This document shows positions 12,018 to 24,418 of a stretch of 64,000 nt of DNA, in pieces. Numbering within the stretch: the first letter of the stretch is position 1; each line of letters begins with the position of its first letter. This DNA comes from Nymphaea colorata. Its lineage: Eukaryota > Streptophyta > Magnoliopsida > Nymphaeales > Nymphaeaceae. The notes below the pieces were generated by a model, which saw only the letters and a program-made list of their open reading frames with translations, searched no databases and was not told the origin of the DNA. The stretch lies in NCBI RefSeq assembly GCF_008831285.2, contig NC_045140.1, forward strand, positions 2,955,528 to 3,019,527, read 5' to 3'. Position numbers and translations under genes: made by a program.

Positions 12018-15000
12018 AAAGTTTCAGCTCTCTTCTTGGATGGTAGGAAGAAATACTTCTCCTATTCACCCGGTAACTCATCCCTTAAGACCCTTCAATT
12101 ACCATGCAATGCGTATGTGCATATATATGTGGCTTATTAAGGAGAAATGCAACCTAATTGTTATAAATCCATGTCCGGTCACATGAAAAATTGAAGAAAC
12201 GCATATTACTGCTCTCAAATTGCAATTACATGAATATGCAGTCATGTTACTGTCAAATAATGTATATACATGGTCGCTTGCTCCTAATTATTGTTCCCAA
12301 TAATTTGCTTCCGATATAGTTGCCCATAAAAAGCTTCCCCAAGCCATGCAGGTGTTTGTGATGCAGATCCTCCCATTCCCTATTAGTTCATACCCTAAAG
12401 CCATGCATACAAGCCAGAAAACCTATAGGTCAAGTCAGATCATGCGGACGGATTCATCAGTTCAACATGGAACGAAATTTTTTAAATCACACACACACAC
12501 ACACATATATAAAGCTAATGCCGCTCATAAACTATTGCCAATGCCAATATAGTCATGTTTTTTTTAAGGATACATTTTAACAATTTGGCAACATTCAGCT
12601 TTTGCAAGATTAAAATGTTATACATATGTTATTTATCTTTCCATTAAACGCTTATTAAGCATTATTTGATGAAGAAAGAGTTATTTAGCATAGTTACTAT
12701 TGCGCATGCACACACACACATACATACATATGTATAATCATTATGGGACCAGCTGAATGAATTAATGGAAGTCAAAAGTAGCTTTTGCTCATATCATAAT
12801 AGCTAGTCAATTGGACGCAGATCTCATTAAAAAACTCTTGCTAGTTAACCATATGATGATCCAGACGAGATTAAAATAAACAGATGAATGTAGATATGGA
12901 CATCTCAAGTGCTCGGATGCCTATAATTCATATGAAGTGGTTGGAAACACAATTAAATACGTATTTATTGTTGGTTAACGGCCAACTGGCCTCCTCCAAC
13001 TTCGTTATCAAGCCTGGGGGCCTCCTCAAACACAAGACTCTTTATCTCACCTTGAGAGCATCCAATAGGCAAGGTAACTTCTATATATTCTATAGAATAA
13101 GTTCTCTCTGAAGTGCAATCGTCCACCAAACAGTATTGAAGTTTCATCAATGGTGTTACAATGAAGAGAGAAACAGTCAAGCCCTCCTTATCACTAACTC
13201 AATGGTTAACTTCACAGATCGTGTTAAAATGAAAGAAATATTTAATAAGTCAAACCCTGGCTTCTTCTTTTTAGTATATTATGGGAGAATTCACCACACT
13301 GTGAGCAGTTCTATTTTTTTTTTCAAGGTTTATTTATAAAGAGAATCGGCTTTCAATGTAAAAACCTCTGAAATCATATATTTATGCTTCATAAGTTCTG
13401 GCTTCTTCGGGGCTTGAGTAGACTTATGGCACATCTTTCAACTCAAATATTGTACTTACCACCGTTTATAACCCAGAAAAGTAACACACATAGGACTATG
13501 GTGGTTCTGTTGCTTTTAAAGCTCTACACTTGTTAACTGCAATATTTACTGTTCCATTGAATTTAGAGAGTAGAGGGAGTTAAGGGGAGTGGAATCCCTG
13601 TTTGGAGCTAGCCTCTTTCATATGCATCCAGCTGGGGAGACTTTCCGCCAACATCTTTCCAACAAAATTAGGGTTCCTTGCCAAAATATAACTTCAAGGT
13701 GGATGATGCCACAAGAAACTTCCCTGCACATGTTCATGGCAGCATTATTTATACAGTCAGCTATCGTACATATGTGTGAAATGATTTGAATCATATCTTA
13801 ACCTTATCTTCCTAATATCCATGAAGAGCTCTTTACAGCGGTAGAGGCAGGTGTGGGCACTATGTAAGTAATTATCTACACATACCAACAAAAAAAATAC
13901 TCATTTTCATATTATACTGTCATGGTATTTTATTTTCCTTTACATATTGGTACTCTTAAATATTTCAAATTTTATAATGCCTCTTAACGAGAATTTTTTG
14001 GCTCATCATAGAATTTAGAGAAGGTTCTTATCCCTTAAAACCCTTCTTGGAAAGTTTCAGCTCTCTTCTTGGATGGTAGGACGAAACACTTCTCCTACTC
14101 ACCCGACAACTCATCCGTTAAACCCTTCAATTACCATGCAATCCGTACGTGCGTATATATGTGGCTTATTAAGGAGAAATGCAACCTAATTGTTTAAAAT
14201 TTATGTCCTGTCACAAGAAAATAGAAGAAACGCATATTACTGCTCTCAAATTACAATTACAAACCTGAGTTTGGACCATGAATATGCAGTCATGTTACTG
14301 TCAATTAATGTATATACATGGTCGCCTGCTCCTAATTTTTGTTCCCAATAATTTGCTTCCGATATAGTTGGCCATAAAAGCTTCCCCAAGCCATGCACGT
14401 GTTTGTGATGAAGATCCTCCCATTCCCTATCCAGTTCATACCCTAAAGCCATGCATACAAGCCAGAAAACCTATAGGTCAAGTCAGATCACGTAGACCGA
14501 TTCGTCAGTTTAACATGGAACAAAATTTTTTAAAACACACACACACACACACAAACATTTATATATATATATATATATATATATGTATAAAGCTAATGCT
14601 GCTCATAAACTATTGCTAATGCCAATATAGACATGTTTTTCTTAGGATTCATTTTAAATTTTAACAATTTGGCAACATTCAGCTTTTGCAAGATTAAAAT
14701 GTTATATATATGTTATTTATCTTTCCATTAAACGCTTATTAAGCATTATTTGATGAAGAAAGAGTTATTTAGCATAGTTAGTATTGCGCATGCACACACA
14801 CACACACATACATATGTATAATCATTATGGGACCAGCTGAATGAATTAATGAAAGTCAAAAGTAGCTTTTGTTCATAATAGCTAGTCAATTTGACGCAGA
14901 TCTCATTAAAAAACTCTTGCTAGTTAACCATATGATGATCCAGACGAGATTAAAATAAACAGATGAATGTAGATATGGACATCTCAACTGCTCGGATGCC

Positions 15001-18000
15001 TATAATTCATATGAAGTGGTTGGAAACACAATTAAATACGTATTTATTGTTGGTTAACGGCCAACTGGCCTCCTCCAACTTCGTTATCAAGCCTGGGGGC
15101 CTCCTCAAACACAAGACTCTTTATCTCACCTTGAGAGCATCCAATAGGCAAGGTAACTTCTATATATTCTATAGAATAAGTTCTCTCTGAAGTGCAATCG
15201 TCCACCAAACAGTATTGAAGTTTCATCAATGGTGTTACAATGAAGAGAGAAACAGTCAAGCCCTCCTTATCACTAACTCAATGGTTAACTTCACAGATCG
15301 TGTTAAAATGAAAGAAATATTTAATAAGTCAAACCCTGGCTTCTTCTTTTTAGTATATTATGGGAGAATTCACCACACTGTGAGCAGTTCTATTTTTTTT
15401 TTCAAGGTTTATTTATAAAGAGAATCGGCTTTCAATGTAAAAACCTCTGAAATCATATATTTATGCTTCATAAGTTCTGGCTTCTTCGGGGCTTGAGTAG
15501 ACTTATGGCACATCTTTCAACTCAAATATTGTACTTACCACCGTTTATAACCCAGAAAAGTAACACACATAGGACTATGGTGGTTCTGTTGCTTTTAAAG
15601 CTCTACACTTGTTAACTGCAATATTTACTGTTCCATTGAATTTAGAGAGTAGAGGGAGTTAAGGGGAGTGGAATCCCTGTTTGGAGCTAGCCTCTTTCAT
15701 ATGCATCCGGCTGGGGAGACTTTCCGCCAACATCTTTCCAACAAAATTAGGGTTCCTTGCCAAAATATAACTTCAAGGTGGATGATGCCACAAGAAACTT
15801 CCCTGCACATGTTCATGGCAGCATTATTTATACAGACAGCTATCGTACATATGTGTGAAATGATTTGAATCATATCTTAACCTTATCTTCCTAATATCCA
15901 TGAAGAGCTCTTTACAGCGGTAGAGGCAGGTGTGGGTACTATGTAAGTAATTATCTACACATACCAACAAAAAAAATACTCATTTTCATATTATACTGTC
16001 ATGGTATTTTATTTTCCTTTACATATTGGTACTCTTAAATATTTCAAATTTTATAATGCCTCTTAACGAGAATTTTTTGGCTCATCATAGAATTTAGAGA
16101 AGGTTCTTATCCCTTAAAACCCTTCTTGGAAAGTTTCAGCTCTCTTCTTGGATGGTAGGACGAAACACTTCTCCTACTCACCCGACAACTCATCCGTTAA
16201 ACCCTTCAATTACCATGCAATCCGTATGTGCGTATATATGTGGCTTATTAAGGAGAAATGCAACCTAATTGTTTAAAATTTATGTCCTGTCACAAGAAAA
16301 TAGAAGAAACGCATATTACTGCTCTCAAATTACAATTACAAACCTGAGTTTGGACCATGAATATGCAGTCATGTTACTGTCAATTAATGTATATACATGG
16401 TCGCCTGCTCCTAATTTTTGTTCCCAATAATTTGCTTCCGATATAGTTGGCCATAAAAGCTTCCCCAAGCCATGCACGTGTTTGTGATGAAGATCCTCCC
16501 ATTCCCTATCCAGTTCATACCCTAAAGCCATGCATACAAGCCAGAAAACCTATAGGTCAAGTCAGATCACGTAGACCGATTCGTCAGTTTAACATGGAAC
16601 AAAATTTTTTAAAACACACACACACACACACAAACATTTATATATATATATATATATATGTATAAAGCTAATGCTGCTCATAAACTATTGCTAATGCCAA
16701 TATAGACATGTTTTTCTTAGGATTCATTTTAAATTTTAACAATTTGGCAACATTCAGCTTTTGCAAGATTAAAATGTTATATATATGTTATTTATCTTTC
16801 CATTAAACGCTTATTAAGCATTATTTGATGAAGAAAGAGTTATTTAGCATAGTTAGTATTGCGCATGCACACACACACACACATACATATGTATAATCAT
16901 TATGGGACCAGCTGAATGAATTAATGAAAGTCAAAAGTAGCTTTTGTTCATAATAGCTAGTCAATTTGACGCAGATCTCATTAAAAAACTCTTGCTAGTT
17001 AACCATATGATGATCCAGACGAGATTAAAATAAACAGATGAATGTAGATATGGACATCTCAACTGCTCGGATGCCTATAATTCATATGAAGTGGTTGGAA
17101 ACACAATTAAATACGTATTTATTGTTGGTTAACGGCCAACTGGCCTCCTCCAACTTCGTTATCAAGCCTGGGGGCCTCCTCAAACACTAGACTCTTTATC
17201 TCACCTTGAGAACGTCCAATAGGCAAGGTAACTTCTATATATTCTACAGAATATGTTCTCTCTGAAGTGCAACCATCCACCAAATAGTATTGAAGTTTCA
17301 TCAATGGTGTTACAATGAAGAGAGAAACAGTCAAGCCCTTCTTATCACTAACTCAATGGTTAACTTCACAGATCGTGTTAAAATGAAAGAAATATTTAAT
17401 AAGTCAAAACCTGGCTTCTTCTTTTTAGTATGTTATCGGAGAATTCACCACACTGTGAACAGTTCTGTTTTTTTTTTCATGGTTTATTTATAAAGAGAAT
17501 CGGCTTTCAATATAAAAACCTCCAAAATCATATATTTAAGTTCTGGCTTCTTGGGGGCTTGAGTAGACTTATGGTACATCTTTGAACTCTAATGTTGCAC
17601 TTACCACCGTTTGTAACCCAGAAAAGTAACACAATCAGAACTATGGTGGTTCTGTTGCTTTTGAAACTCTACATTTGTTAACTACAATATTTGTTGTTCC
17701 ATTGAATTTAGAGAATAGAGGGAGTTAAGAGGAGTGGAATCCCTGTTTGGAGCTGGCCCCTTTCATATATATCTGGCTGGGAGCCTTTCTGCCAACATCT
17801 TTCCAGCCAAATTAGGGTTCCTTGCCAAATCTAACTTCGAGGTGGATGACGTCACAAGAAACTTCCCTGCACATGTTCATGGTAGCTTTATTTATACAGT
17901 CAGCTGTCACACATATGTGTGAAATGATTTGAATCATACCTTAACCTTATCTTCCTAATATCCATGAAGAGTTCTTTACAGCGGCAGAGGCAGGTGTGGG

Positions 18001-18170
18001 CATTCACTGTGTAAGTAATTATCTACACATACCAACAAAAAAGTAGTCATTTTCATGTTATACTTTCATGGTATTTTTTTCCTTTACATATTGGTACTCT
18101 TTAAATATTTTAAATTTTATAATGCCTCTTCACCAGAACTTTTTGGCTCATCATAGAATTTAGAGAAGGT
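12018..18170. repeat. Tandem array, three units of about 2.08 kb
   Basis: Units start at the word AAAGTTTCAGCTCTC at 12018, 14051 and 16130. The last ends at about 18170, within AATTTAGAGAAGGTT. Each unit carries an (AC)n run and, in units 2 and 3, an (AT)n run that accounts for the small period difference (2079 against 2075). Open frames of 60-75 codons recur in each unit on both strands, but none has a recognisable domain and several change between units. The array ends about 245 bp before the TATA box of KCR copy 2. Confidence 0.93.
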
Positions 18171-18415
18171 TAGAAAAAGAAGAAAACCAAAGGATAGTTA
18201 CCCTTCAAACTCTATGTACATTCGAAGTCATTAAAACCAAGATACGTTACTTGTACCAAAATCAATGTATCTATATCAAATTTGGGTGGTTGGGAAGCTA
18301 TAATGCAATAAACATCCCATAGTTGCGTCCCTACGAGAACGCGTTCGTCAGAATAAGATCATATCAAACGCATAAAAGTAAGTTCAAAAAAAAGAAAAAA
18401 CAAAGGTCGGATGAC

Positions 18416-18424
18416 TATATATAA
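18416..18424 (+). promoter_or_regulatory. TATA box of KCR copy 2
   Basis: TATATATAA lies 82 bp upstream of the ATG at 18506. Plant transcription usually starts about 30 bp after the TATA box, which would place the 5' end near 18447-18455. That is just after an in-frame upstream ATG at 18443 and is the main reason for choosing 18506 as the start. Confidence 0.6.
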
Positions 18425-18505
18425 GCATAGTAGACTCTAGGCATGCACCCAAGGAGCTCTCTTCTAGTAAGCTTTTCCTTCCACTTGACAGCACCGCCCT
18501 CTTCC

Positions 18506-21500
18506 ATGGACACAGTTCTGTCAATAACATCCTCCATGAAAGTCTCCATGCCCTTCCAAATCTTGCTCATCCTTTGCATAGTCCTTGGCCTCTTCCATCT
18601 TCTCAAAGCTTTCCTGTCTCTTTCCCAGTGGGTTTGGGATTCTTTCCTCATGCCCGTGAAAAACCTTAAGCGATATGGTTCGTGGGCAGTTGTTACAGGC
18701 CCTACTGATGGCTTAGGCAAGCCCATCGTCTTGGGCCTGGCTCGCCTCGGCCTGAACTTGGTGCTAGTGGGCAGCGACCCGGCCAAGCTGAGCTCGGTGG
18801 CCGGCGAGATCCACGCCAAGTTCGAATCTGTGAAGGTCCGAAGCATTGTGGTTGATTTCTCTAGGGAAGTTGACGAGGGGATGAAGAGAATTGAGGAAGG
18901 GATCAAGATGCTGGATGTTGGGATCCTGATCAATAACGGCGGGATTGAATTGCCTTATATTCGATTCGTGCATGAGGTTGAAGTAGAGGATATTGGGAGA
19001 ATCATCAGAGTGAACTTGGAGGCGCTCACTAGGGTTACCCATGTGGTGCTTCCTCTGATGGTGAAGAAGAGGAGAGGGATCATCCTCAACCTTGGCTCTG
19101 CTTCCGGATCCGTCTTGCCTGCTCACCCTCTGAGTGCTCTCTATGGTGCAACCAAAGCGTAAGTTCTCTCTCTTTCAGCGCTTACGATAAACGCATTTTT
19201 TTCAAAAAAAAAAAAGACGGTTTTATACTTTAAAAATAAGTTTGCCAAAAAAAAAAGTCCAGTTTGTTTGAAAAGTATTCAAAATGAAGAAGCTCCAAAA
19301 AATGCGTTCTTTTACGAATTTTTGGCATCTTTCATATTTTCTGTTGCTGCATTTTGATTTTCACATTTTTTTTACATTTTTTAGTATGTTTCTTTTTAAT
19401 TTCTTAAAATTTGTAGAGATTTTACTGAAAAGGAGACTTTACTGTACTATGTCAGAGAAAAACATCGCCGCTAAAACCTATAAACAATATTTATAATTAT
19501 GTTTATAATTTAGTTCTTCTCTGCTTTTTGCCAGGAAATCTACCCATGATTTTAGAATCAGGGAATGTTTTATAGTATTACATCTGCAACTTCATGTTTT
19601 AAAATTGGTGTATGACTGACAAAAGCTGATTTTTGGGAACTTATATTTTGTCTACATAACACTATGTTTTGTGTATTTTGTATATAACATCGGCGTTGCT
19701 TATACCTTTGTCTCACAACATCCTCGAACTTTGAAGCATTTCTTTCAAGAATTTGAGGTAAAGAGGATAAAGCATGGATGGACTAAATAGCAACCAGCAC
19801 ATCCAATCAAGGGAGATAGGTGTGGAAATTGTGTGGGCAATCTAGAAAATAGACCGACAAAAATTTTTATTCTTATCTTGATATTTCAGGGGATTTTTCT
19901 TTATTTACATATTTGTGCCCTCTTAAAAAATTAATATTTTATAATTAATGCTCTTATATCTTTGTTAAATAATCAATGCCCTATTAAATATGCTCCTTAG
20001 ACCTTTGAATAATTACTTGCATGTATTGATTTTTTTTTTCCAGCCTGTGGTCTGTACATGAAATACTGGTTATATAATAGGCATAATTAATTGAGTGAAA
20101 CTTACAAAAGATCAGTTTTCATCAACATGCTTGCGGGCAAGATTTAATATATTAATATAATCTAACAGTAATAATAACAATAATAGTAATATTGTTATTA
20201 TTATGGAAAATTTACAGAAGCACGTATGTTTAATTTTTGATTGGCAGTTTCATAGAAAAGAGCAGTCAAATGAAAAAAGTTCAAACTTAAAAGCATTATC
20301 TTGTTATACCACGACATTTGAATGTTCTTTTGTGAAAATTTCTTATGCAAGTTGCAGAGAAATCCTTGACATGTGGATTGCAAGCGGATGAGAGTGCTTG
20401 TGATCATTTTCCATTTCCACATACTTGAACGTAAAGAACTTTTCAGCAAATTAAAGTCTATTTGCAGTAAAACAATATGAAATGTGGAGATCAGTATGTT
20501 ATGAGTCATAGCTATTTTTCTGCAAATTATCTCTCTCTCTCTCTCTCTCTCTCATCAGTCAACTTTGTTCCAGGTATATTCATCATTTCTCAAAAACCCT
20601 CAACCTTGAGTACAAAAGATTTGGCATCCATGTGCAGTGTCAGGTAAGTTTAAACTTCTGTTGATCAGCAGTAAGTTTCTTTTCTTTTCTTTGTTTCAAG
20701 ATGAGGTGATGAGGTGCTGTTTTTCCTTTGCACTTATTCTCTCTTCATCTGAATTTAAAGAACATGCTTCATGACCTTTTTAAGATCTAGAGAAGTAACA
20801 CACTAGGTCATAATAGCAACCACGGGTATTGCAATACACACCATTTTAAAGTGAACAGCATTGCCACCCGATCGGCCGCTACATCCCTTGGGGCTAAGTG
20901 GGAAGCATTTAATACTACATATATTGCAAGCAAGCATTGCCGCAATTTTGAGTTAGTACTTCTTCAGATTAATGACCAACTATCACTACCCACTCTCTGA
21001 TATAGTCACATACAGACTAGTGTCCTTTTCCTTGGAGCTGGATACACCACCAGACAGCTAGCTCTTTAAGAGGAAGCATTCAGTAATTGGAAGTCTAGTT
21101 CATTAATATTCTATTAAGGTTTTAAATTGCTATTCATTGCTGCGGTATTTATAAATGTTGATACATAAATGATCACCTTCTCCCTCAAAATCACTTCCTG
21201 CCTTCCAGAAAAGCTACCGAAGCCAGACATGCTGCAGTTAGAAGGTGGCAGTTACGTAGTGTATAGGTGCTTTGTTCATATACCCAGCTTTGGTTTAATT
21301 TATTTTTCCGATTTAATCCCTTTTTTTATAACTGATTTTAATCACACTTGTTCGTATATTAATTAATCTCTACTGCACACTCATGGGAGGAAAATTTAAC
21401 GGAAGTACAGATTAATGGCACAGCTGAGACATGATCTTGGCTTATAATTACTTGACACCCATCACATTAATGATCTCTGAACCACTGTTTAATTTGGTTT

Positions 21501-21892
21501 TGGAACCCTAGAACTTAAATCCAAGCAAATAAACTGCAGATGGGATTCCCTTCTTTAGTCGGTCTGATCTCTTTCTAAAAGATAATTATGTTCATTTATT
21601 GGAAAGTTTCTACTTGCTTCTTTCCTAGGCCCCATTCTTCGTGGCGACGGAATTGACAGGCATGAAGGCTTCGTTCTTCGTCCCCACAGCTGATGACTAT
21701 GCAGAGTGGAGCCTGCGTTGGATAGGCAACCATGATCGGTCCGTCTGCTCGCCCCACTGGGCTCACTCCATCCTGTGGTTGGGGGCAAGCCTGTTGCCCG
21801 AACCGCTGCTCAACATGGTGGTCTTTCGAGTTATGCTCCGCCGACAGGAGACGAGAAAGAAGGAGAAGGAGAATGCTCGTCGCAAGGAATAG
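18506..21892 (+). CDS. KCR: Very-long-chain 3-oxoacyl-CoA reductase (KCR/KAR), copy 2, complete
   Basis: ER-bound NADPH-dependent reductase of the fatty-acid elongase complex, which feeds wax, sphingolipid and storage-lipid synthesis. Exons are 18506-19158, 20574-20643 and 21629-21892 (987 nt, 328 aa; the Arabidopsis enzyme is close to 320). Residues 10-35 form a hydrophobic anchor (MPFQILLILCIVLGLFHLL). The Rossmann dinucleotide motif TGPTDGLGK is at 64-72. The NNAG motif is changed to NNGG at 143-146. The active site has Ser198/Ser200 with Tyr213 and Lys217 in LYGATKAY. The C-terminal VATELTGMKASFFVP..PHWAHSILW region is family-specific. An in-frame ATG at 18443 would add 21 residues but lies too close to the TATA box. 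A TSS between them is inferred, not seen. Its paralogue is at 1-3178. Confidence 0.93.
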
Positions 21893-22386
21893 GGCGAAGA
21901 GATGGAGAAATGTCATCGGCGTCTCATGATCATCTTCGGCTGATGAGTTCTGTTTCTAAATTTGCATCAAAGCTAGCTGTTTCATGCATGCATGTACCCG
22001 TTGTCGCCTAAGAACGTGGAAACGGCTTGGCCAAAATGAAACTGCAATTATGTAGACTTTCAACTATATCTCATACCATAGTCTGTCTCCAAACCCTCAT
22101 ATACCAGGCTTTGACGTGAATGATCTGGTCTATCAATGATTCAATTCCAAGGAAATCAAATGATAGAGATTATGTTGTAAATATAAAAGTCAAGTTGTTT
22201 TTTCAAAAGTTCAAAGTAGTTTTTGAAAGATTGAAATAAGGGTTCCTTTAAATTAAACATTTTGGTTTTTTTGAAGCATATCTCAGACTCTTAAAAATAC
22301 AACTTGGGTTTCATATTTGCAATTTAATTTTCATCATTTGATCTCATAAGAATTCATAGTATAGGTAATTTCCATCTAGTCTGGTA

Positions 22387-22428
22387 GTTTTCAATATATA
22401 TATATATATATATATATATATTGAAAAC
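22387..22428. repeat. Perfect 42-bp palindrome with an AT core
   Basis: GTTTTCAA, an uninterrupted (TA)n core, and TTGAAAAC form a self-complementary segment able to extrude as a cruciform. Copy 1 has only a plain AT run at the equivalent site. Confidence 0.85.
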
Positions 22429-22837
22429 AGAAAACCACCTCCATGAGTTGAATGGTTTTTTTTTTCAATTTTATATAACCAAAAAACAACTATAAATGGT
22501 GCATTCTGTCACTAAGAACTATGGGGCAAGTGCCGTCGCCAATGCACCTTTTTGCGATGGTTTTTAATGATAGAATTTTTCTTTTTTCTTTTTTTTTAAG
22601 ACTGGCCATAAACGTAGCTCACTGCACACATACATCCCTACACACACATATATATATATTGAAAAGCTAAAGCTAAGTTACTCATTTTCTGTAATGTGCA
22701 ATTTAGGCTTTTGTCCTGCAACCTGATATGTGTCCACTTTTTTACTGCATTCTTGGGATACTGCATTCCAACTAATGAAGCTGCTTGGTGCAAAACACTA
22801 CCAAAGAGTGCAGTGCATTGTGCAATTTCCCCTTGAC

Positions 22838-23100
22838 TTTGCAAGTGCATTGTGCAATCACGTTATATTATTATCAAAGCCCAAAACTCACAAAGCTGAC
22901 CGAACCCTTCGCAGAGTGAAGCCTCAGGGTTTTTTTCCCTTAAGTTCAACATTGCGATTGCTTTGATTGCTTAGTACTCTAGGCTTTGTTTGTGACTTTG
23001 TGAGTGCTTTGTGCAATCACGTATTAAACTAGCAAAGCCCAAAACTCGCAAAGCTCACTGAAGCCCTCGCAAAAGGAAATGTCAAGGTTTTTCCCTCAAA
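22838..23100. repeat. Copy-2-specific insertion with a degenerate direct repeat of about 90 bp
   Basis: A segment with GCAATCACGT..CAAAGCCCAAAACTC and a T-rich end occurs at about 22855 and again at about 23013. Copy 1 goes directly from TTTGCAAGTGCTTTG to the hairpin, so DNA from about 22850 to 23430 is an insertion in copy 2 or a deletion from copy 1. Confidence 0.6.
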
Positions 23101-23589
23101 CCATTCAAAAATGTTCATAATTTGAAACCATATCATCCAAATCCAAGAAGCTCACTCCTTTGGGCTGTTAGTTTATATATAATGGTGCTTTAAAACATGC
23201 CACCTTATAAGGGTATGCTTGTTTCCCAAATCTAAAGCCCTTGCTGCATAAACCCACTGTTTGTTTTAAAGAGTGAACCAGAATATTTCATCCGTTTATT
23301 TAAAGTCTGACCAAGAGGAGGGGGTCAGATCTCAGATCTGCAGAGCTGACATCCTCGATCGTGGATCTAAGATCCAAGGTTAACAGACGCAACCTAAGAG
23401 GATTCTTTTATTCTGATTCTTGGCATAGAAAAAAAATGATGCAAGTTTCATGGAACACTGTAACAAGCGTTCCATGAATTTGTCTTTCTTTTTGTTAGCA
23501 ATTTCATGAAACAATAACATAATGATGTTGTCAAATGGCCCTTTATGAAAACCGAACAATAAAGTGTGCACTACTAGCCCATACTTATT

Positions 23590-23830
23590 TGAGTGGAATA
23601 GGTAGCGTACCGAGCAGCAAGGTGGTCTACCTCCTTTAAAGACTTATATTTGAATCTTGGAGGGGTCACTGTCACGTTTCAGTGTACTATGCCTTTGGAC
23701 CATAAAATGTCTTGAAACATACTATGTGAGTCCTGGGGAAGGGCACAGCGGGCGGGCTAGTGATCTTTCTTAGAAGCGGTGAAATGCCCTTAAATAAAAA
23801 AGAAAAAATGCTCGCCATAGAGCAAGGTCT
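23590..23830 (+). mobile_element. Candidate SINE-like element
   Basis: GGTAGCGTACCGAGCAGCAAGG followed about 35 bases later by TATTTGAATCTTGG resembles a decayed tRNA A box and B box. GTCCTGGGGAAGGGC and an A-rich tract follow. The layout fits a plant tRNA-derived SINE, but I see no clear target duplication. Confidence 0.35.
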
Positions 23831-24378
23831 TACAACACAAGATTGCTTTTTCCACCCATAGGTTTTCACATATTGTTATCTATGACAATATACACTGATC
23901 AAATGATTGTTTCAGATCTGGATGGTTATGGATGCTTAAGTTTTTATGACCTCAGGCTTATTTCTAGGGGAGGTTATGTTGATATTGCACAAACATTCAT
24001 ATGATCATTTAGGTTCCGTTGAGTTCATCATTCTAAGGGCAAGATGTCCATGGGGAAGCTGGCAAAACCCAAATCTCTAAACAGAATCAAAGTCTAACTT
24101 AAGATTCATAGTTCTTTAGTTTCTATATTTACAAGGTCTTATCCAAGTCAGATGAGGTGTCTAGCCATAAATACATATGGATCTAAACGTCTGAAGAATC
24201 ACAGATCAGATTGAGGTTATCAGAAAACAGCGCCTCCCAAGTCACTAAAATAGCTAATCAGGTGTGCTAATTCAGCAATTAGAGGTTAAGAACATGCGGC
24301 TATAAGCCACCACACCGCCTCATCCCCAGACAAACTTTGGATGGTTGCCTATATCTCTGGCATCCAACACAAGAGATC

Positions 24379-24379
<1 letters not shown>

Positions 24380-24410
<31 letters not shown>
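24380..24410. repeat. (GA)n microsatellite in the 5' leader of the small gene
   Basis: An uninterrupted GA run ends 9 bases before the ATG at 24419. GA/CT tracts in 5' leaders are frequent in plants, and others occur before GAPC and before the membrane-protein gene in this window. Confidence 0.9.
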
Positions 24411-24414
<4 letters not shown>

Positions 24415-24418
24415 ACCA

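Larger units (their letters stand above)
18951..23550 (+). repeat. Segmental duplication, copy 2 (KCR gene plus 3' flank)
   Basis: Partner of 1-4540. The shared part starts at least at 18951, where copy 1 enters the window. It certainly includes more of exon 1 to the left, outside view in copy 1. Similarity continues past the hairpin at 23447-23478 to about 23550, where both copies read roughly TGTTGTCAAA.GGCCCT or ACGACCCT and then diverge. Confidence 0.85.

Noticed and set aside
14246-14452. 68-codon minus-strand frame repeated at 16325-16531
   Set aside because: Identity is explained by the young duplication of array sequence; it is not open in unit 1, so there is no evidence of coding constraint.
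18415-18933. 172-codon minus-strand frame opposite KCR exon 1
   Set aside because: Shadow of the KCR coding strand.
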